64,000 nt of DNA from Limnephilus marmoratus (Eukaryota > Arthropoda > Insecta > Trichoptera > Limnephilidae), in NCBI GenBank assembly GCA_917880885.1, contig OU862927.1, positions 34,189,571 through 34,253,570 of the forward strand, in the 5' to 3' direction. A program made the position numbers and the translations under genes. Below are positions 63,037-64,000 of this stretch, one piece after another. Each line of letters starts with the position of its first letter. Position 1 is the stretch's first letter. The notes beneath the pieces were generated by a model. That model saw only the letters and a list, made by a program, of their open reading frames with translations, did not search any database and was not told the origin of the DNA.

Positions 63037-63780
63037 GAGCTCTGGCATTATGAAATTTGTATATAAAATTGCAATTGGTGCCACGCAAACTGTTTGAAAA
63101 CTGAATGTACCGGGAGTGAATGTATGGAATGCGGGAGGAGGTGGCGGATGGGAGAGGGGTGAAGGATGAGGGAGGGAAGGGGAGGGGGACAAGGGAGGGG
63201 AACTCGGCAGAGGGGGCCCGCGGGATGGGTTGGGGAGGGGAACCCGGGAGGTGGGAGGGGAACTCGGGAGGGGGGAGAGGAAAACGGGTGGGGGTTTAAG
63301 GGATAGGGGAAGCGGGCGAGGGGAGTGAGGAGAGGGGAAGGGGACGTTGGAGATGAAGGGGAGGCAGAAGGGGAACGGGACGAATGGGAAAGGACACGAG
63401 CTCTGGCATCATGAAATTTGTATAATAAAATTGCAATAAGTGGCACATGAGCTGTATGAGAACTGAATGTATCGGGAATGAATGTATGGAATGCAGGAGG
63501 GGGGAGGGGAACCCGGGAGGGTGGAGGGGAACTCGGGAGGGGAGAGGGGAATTCGAGAGGGGGATCCGCGGGAGGGAGGAGGTGATTATGGGAGGGGGGA
63601 GGGGAACTCGGGAGGGGGGATCGCGGGACGGAAAAGGGGGGGAGTAGAGTGAGGAGAAGGAAGGTGGAGGAGGAGTGGGAACGCGAAAGGGGAAGGGGAC
63701 GCGGGAGAGGAAGGGGAGGTGGAAGGTGAACGGGACGAATGGGAAAGGACGCGCAGGGAGAAACAATTTCGTTATTAAAT
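63037..63780. repeat. Duplicated unit with GA-rich minisatellite
   Basis: GAGCTCTGGCATTATGAAAT plus TTGTATA...AAAATTGCAA occurs at 63037, 63399 and (partly) 63945, each followed by a sequence ending TGTATGGAATGC and, for the first two, by a GA-rich array (GGGAGGGGAACTCGGGAGG). The opposite strand is Pro/Ser-coding only because of composition. Confidence 0.75.
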
Positions 63781-63799
63781 GGCAAAGGTTGGTACCCGG

Positions 63800-64000
63800 C
63801 ATATATATAAATGCTAATAAATGAAAATGAATCGCCGAAATGTATGTACGCGCATAACTTCCGAACGACTACACCAAATTGGATAATTCTTTTTTTGTTG
63901 TGTTTGTTATTGCCAGGACAAGGTTTGTATATAACTACTGGTGAGCTCTGGCATTATAAAATGTGTATACTAAAAATTCAATGGGTGGCACGTGAGCTGT
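63800..64000. other. repeat-like right edge
   Basis: Contains ACTTCCGAACGACTACACC, a motif of the kind seen in insect Helitron-like repeats, followed by another GAGCTCTGGCATTATAAAAT unit cut by the window edge. Confidence 0.45.

Noticed and set aside
63048..63785. 245-codon Pro/Ser-rich minus-strand ORF
   Set aside because: Low-complexity complement of a GA-rich minisatellite.

Overview
The window is nuclear DNA of an insect (at least an arthropod): AT-rich, intron-containing, and dominated by transposable elements. Evidence includes GT/AG introns, tRNA-derived SINEs, TTAA- and TWA-flanked MITEs, a Helitron terminus, LINE fragments, BEL/Pao-like LTR elements primed by tRNA-Tyr, and arthropod-type TCAGT initiators. 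I cannot fix the order from sequence alone. Nothing bacterial or CRISPR-like is present.

Region 1 (about 5.1-15.0 kb, minus strand) is the only clear host gene: the 5' part of the eIF4E-transporter (4E-T / EIF4ENIF1) gene. Eight exons join with canonical splice sites and fully consistent phases (1542 nt, 514 codons). They carry the eIF4E-binding YxxxxLL motif, the SPQRRSF block, the RIGSGRI block, the EEPEWFSxGPTSQ block and the IEL half of the DDX6/Me31B-binding Cup-homology domain. A ninth, weaker exon candidate lies at 5101-5199. The C-terminal half lies beyond the left edge or is unrecognised. Introns hold MITEs, a SINE, LINE fragments, minisatellites and a hAT-like element whose target duplication starts only 4 nt inside a 5' splice site.

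Region 2 (15-22 kb) holds a minisatellite, MITEs, a decayed YqaJ-type nuclease gene, a 750-bp palindrome and a Helitron 3' end.

Region 3 (22.3-28.5 kb) is a complete non-autonomous LTR retrotransposon (LTR-A) with apparently identical 1361-bp LTRs, 5-bp target duplication, tRNA-Tyr primer site, polypurine tract and one giant proline-rich ORF, but no pol.

Region 4 (28.8-34.1 kb) has nested TWA-flanked elements. One contains a TA-flanked element with very long inverted termini (element X) that encodes a putative PIN/FEN-like protein with a C-terminal cysteine-rich CXC domain and no recognisable DDE transposase.

Region 5 (34-53 kb) is a mosaic of MITEs, SINEs, LINE remnants, a hAT-like element and a solo LTR (LTR-C) split by a 2-kb TIR element.

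Region 6 (53.2-63.0 kb) is a second copy of element X, interrupted by a second non-autonomous LTR element (LTR-B, 1.59-kb LTRs) that retains a BEL/Pao-type Gag core with a frameshift before its zinc knuckles. The right edge is GA-rich tandem repeat.

The most unusual signals are element X and a set of RNA-hairpin-like structures in the LTR U3 regions. Among the latter is a hairpin with AATAAA in its loop, kept by compensatory base changes across three LTR types.
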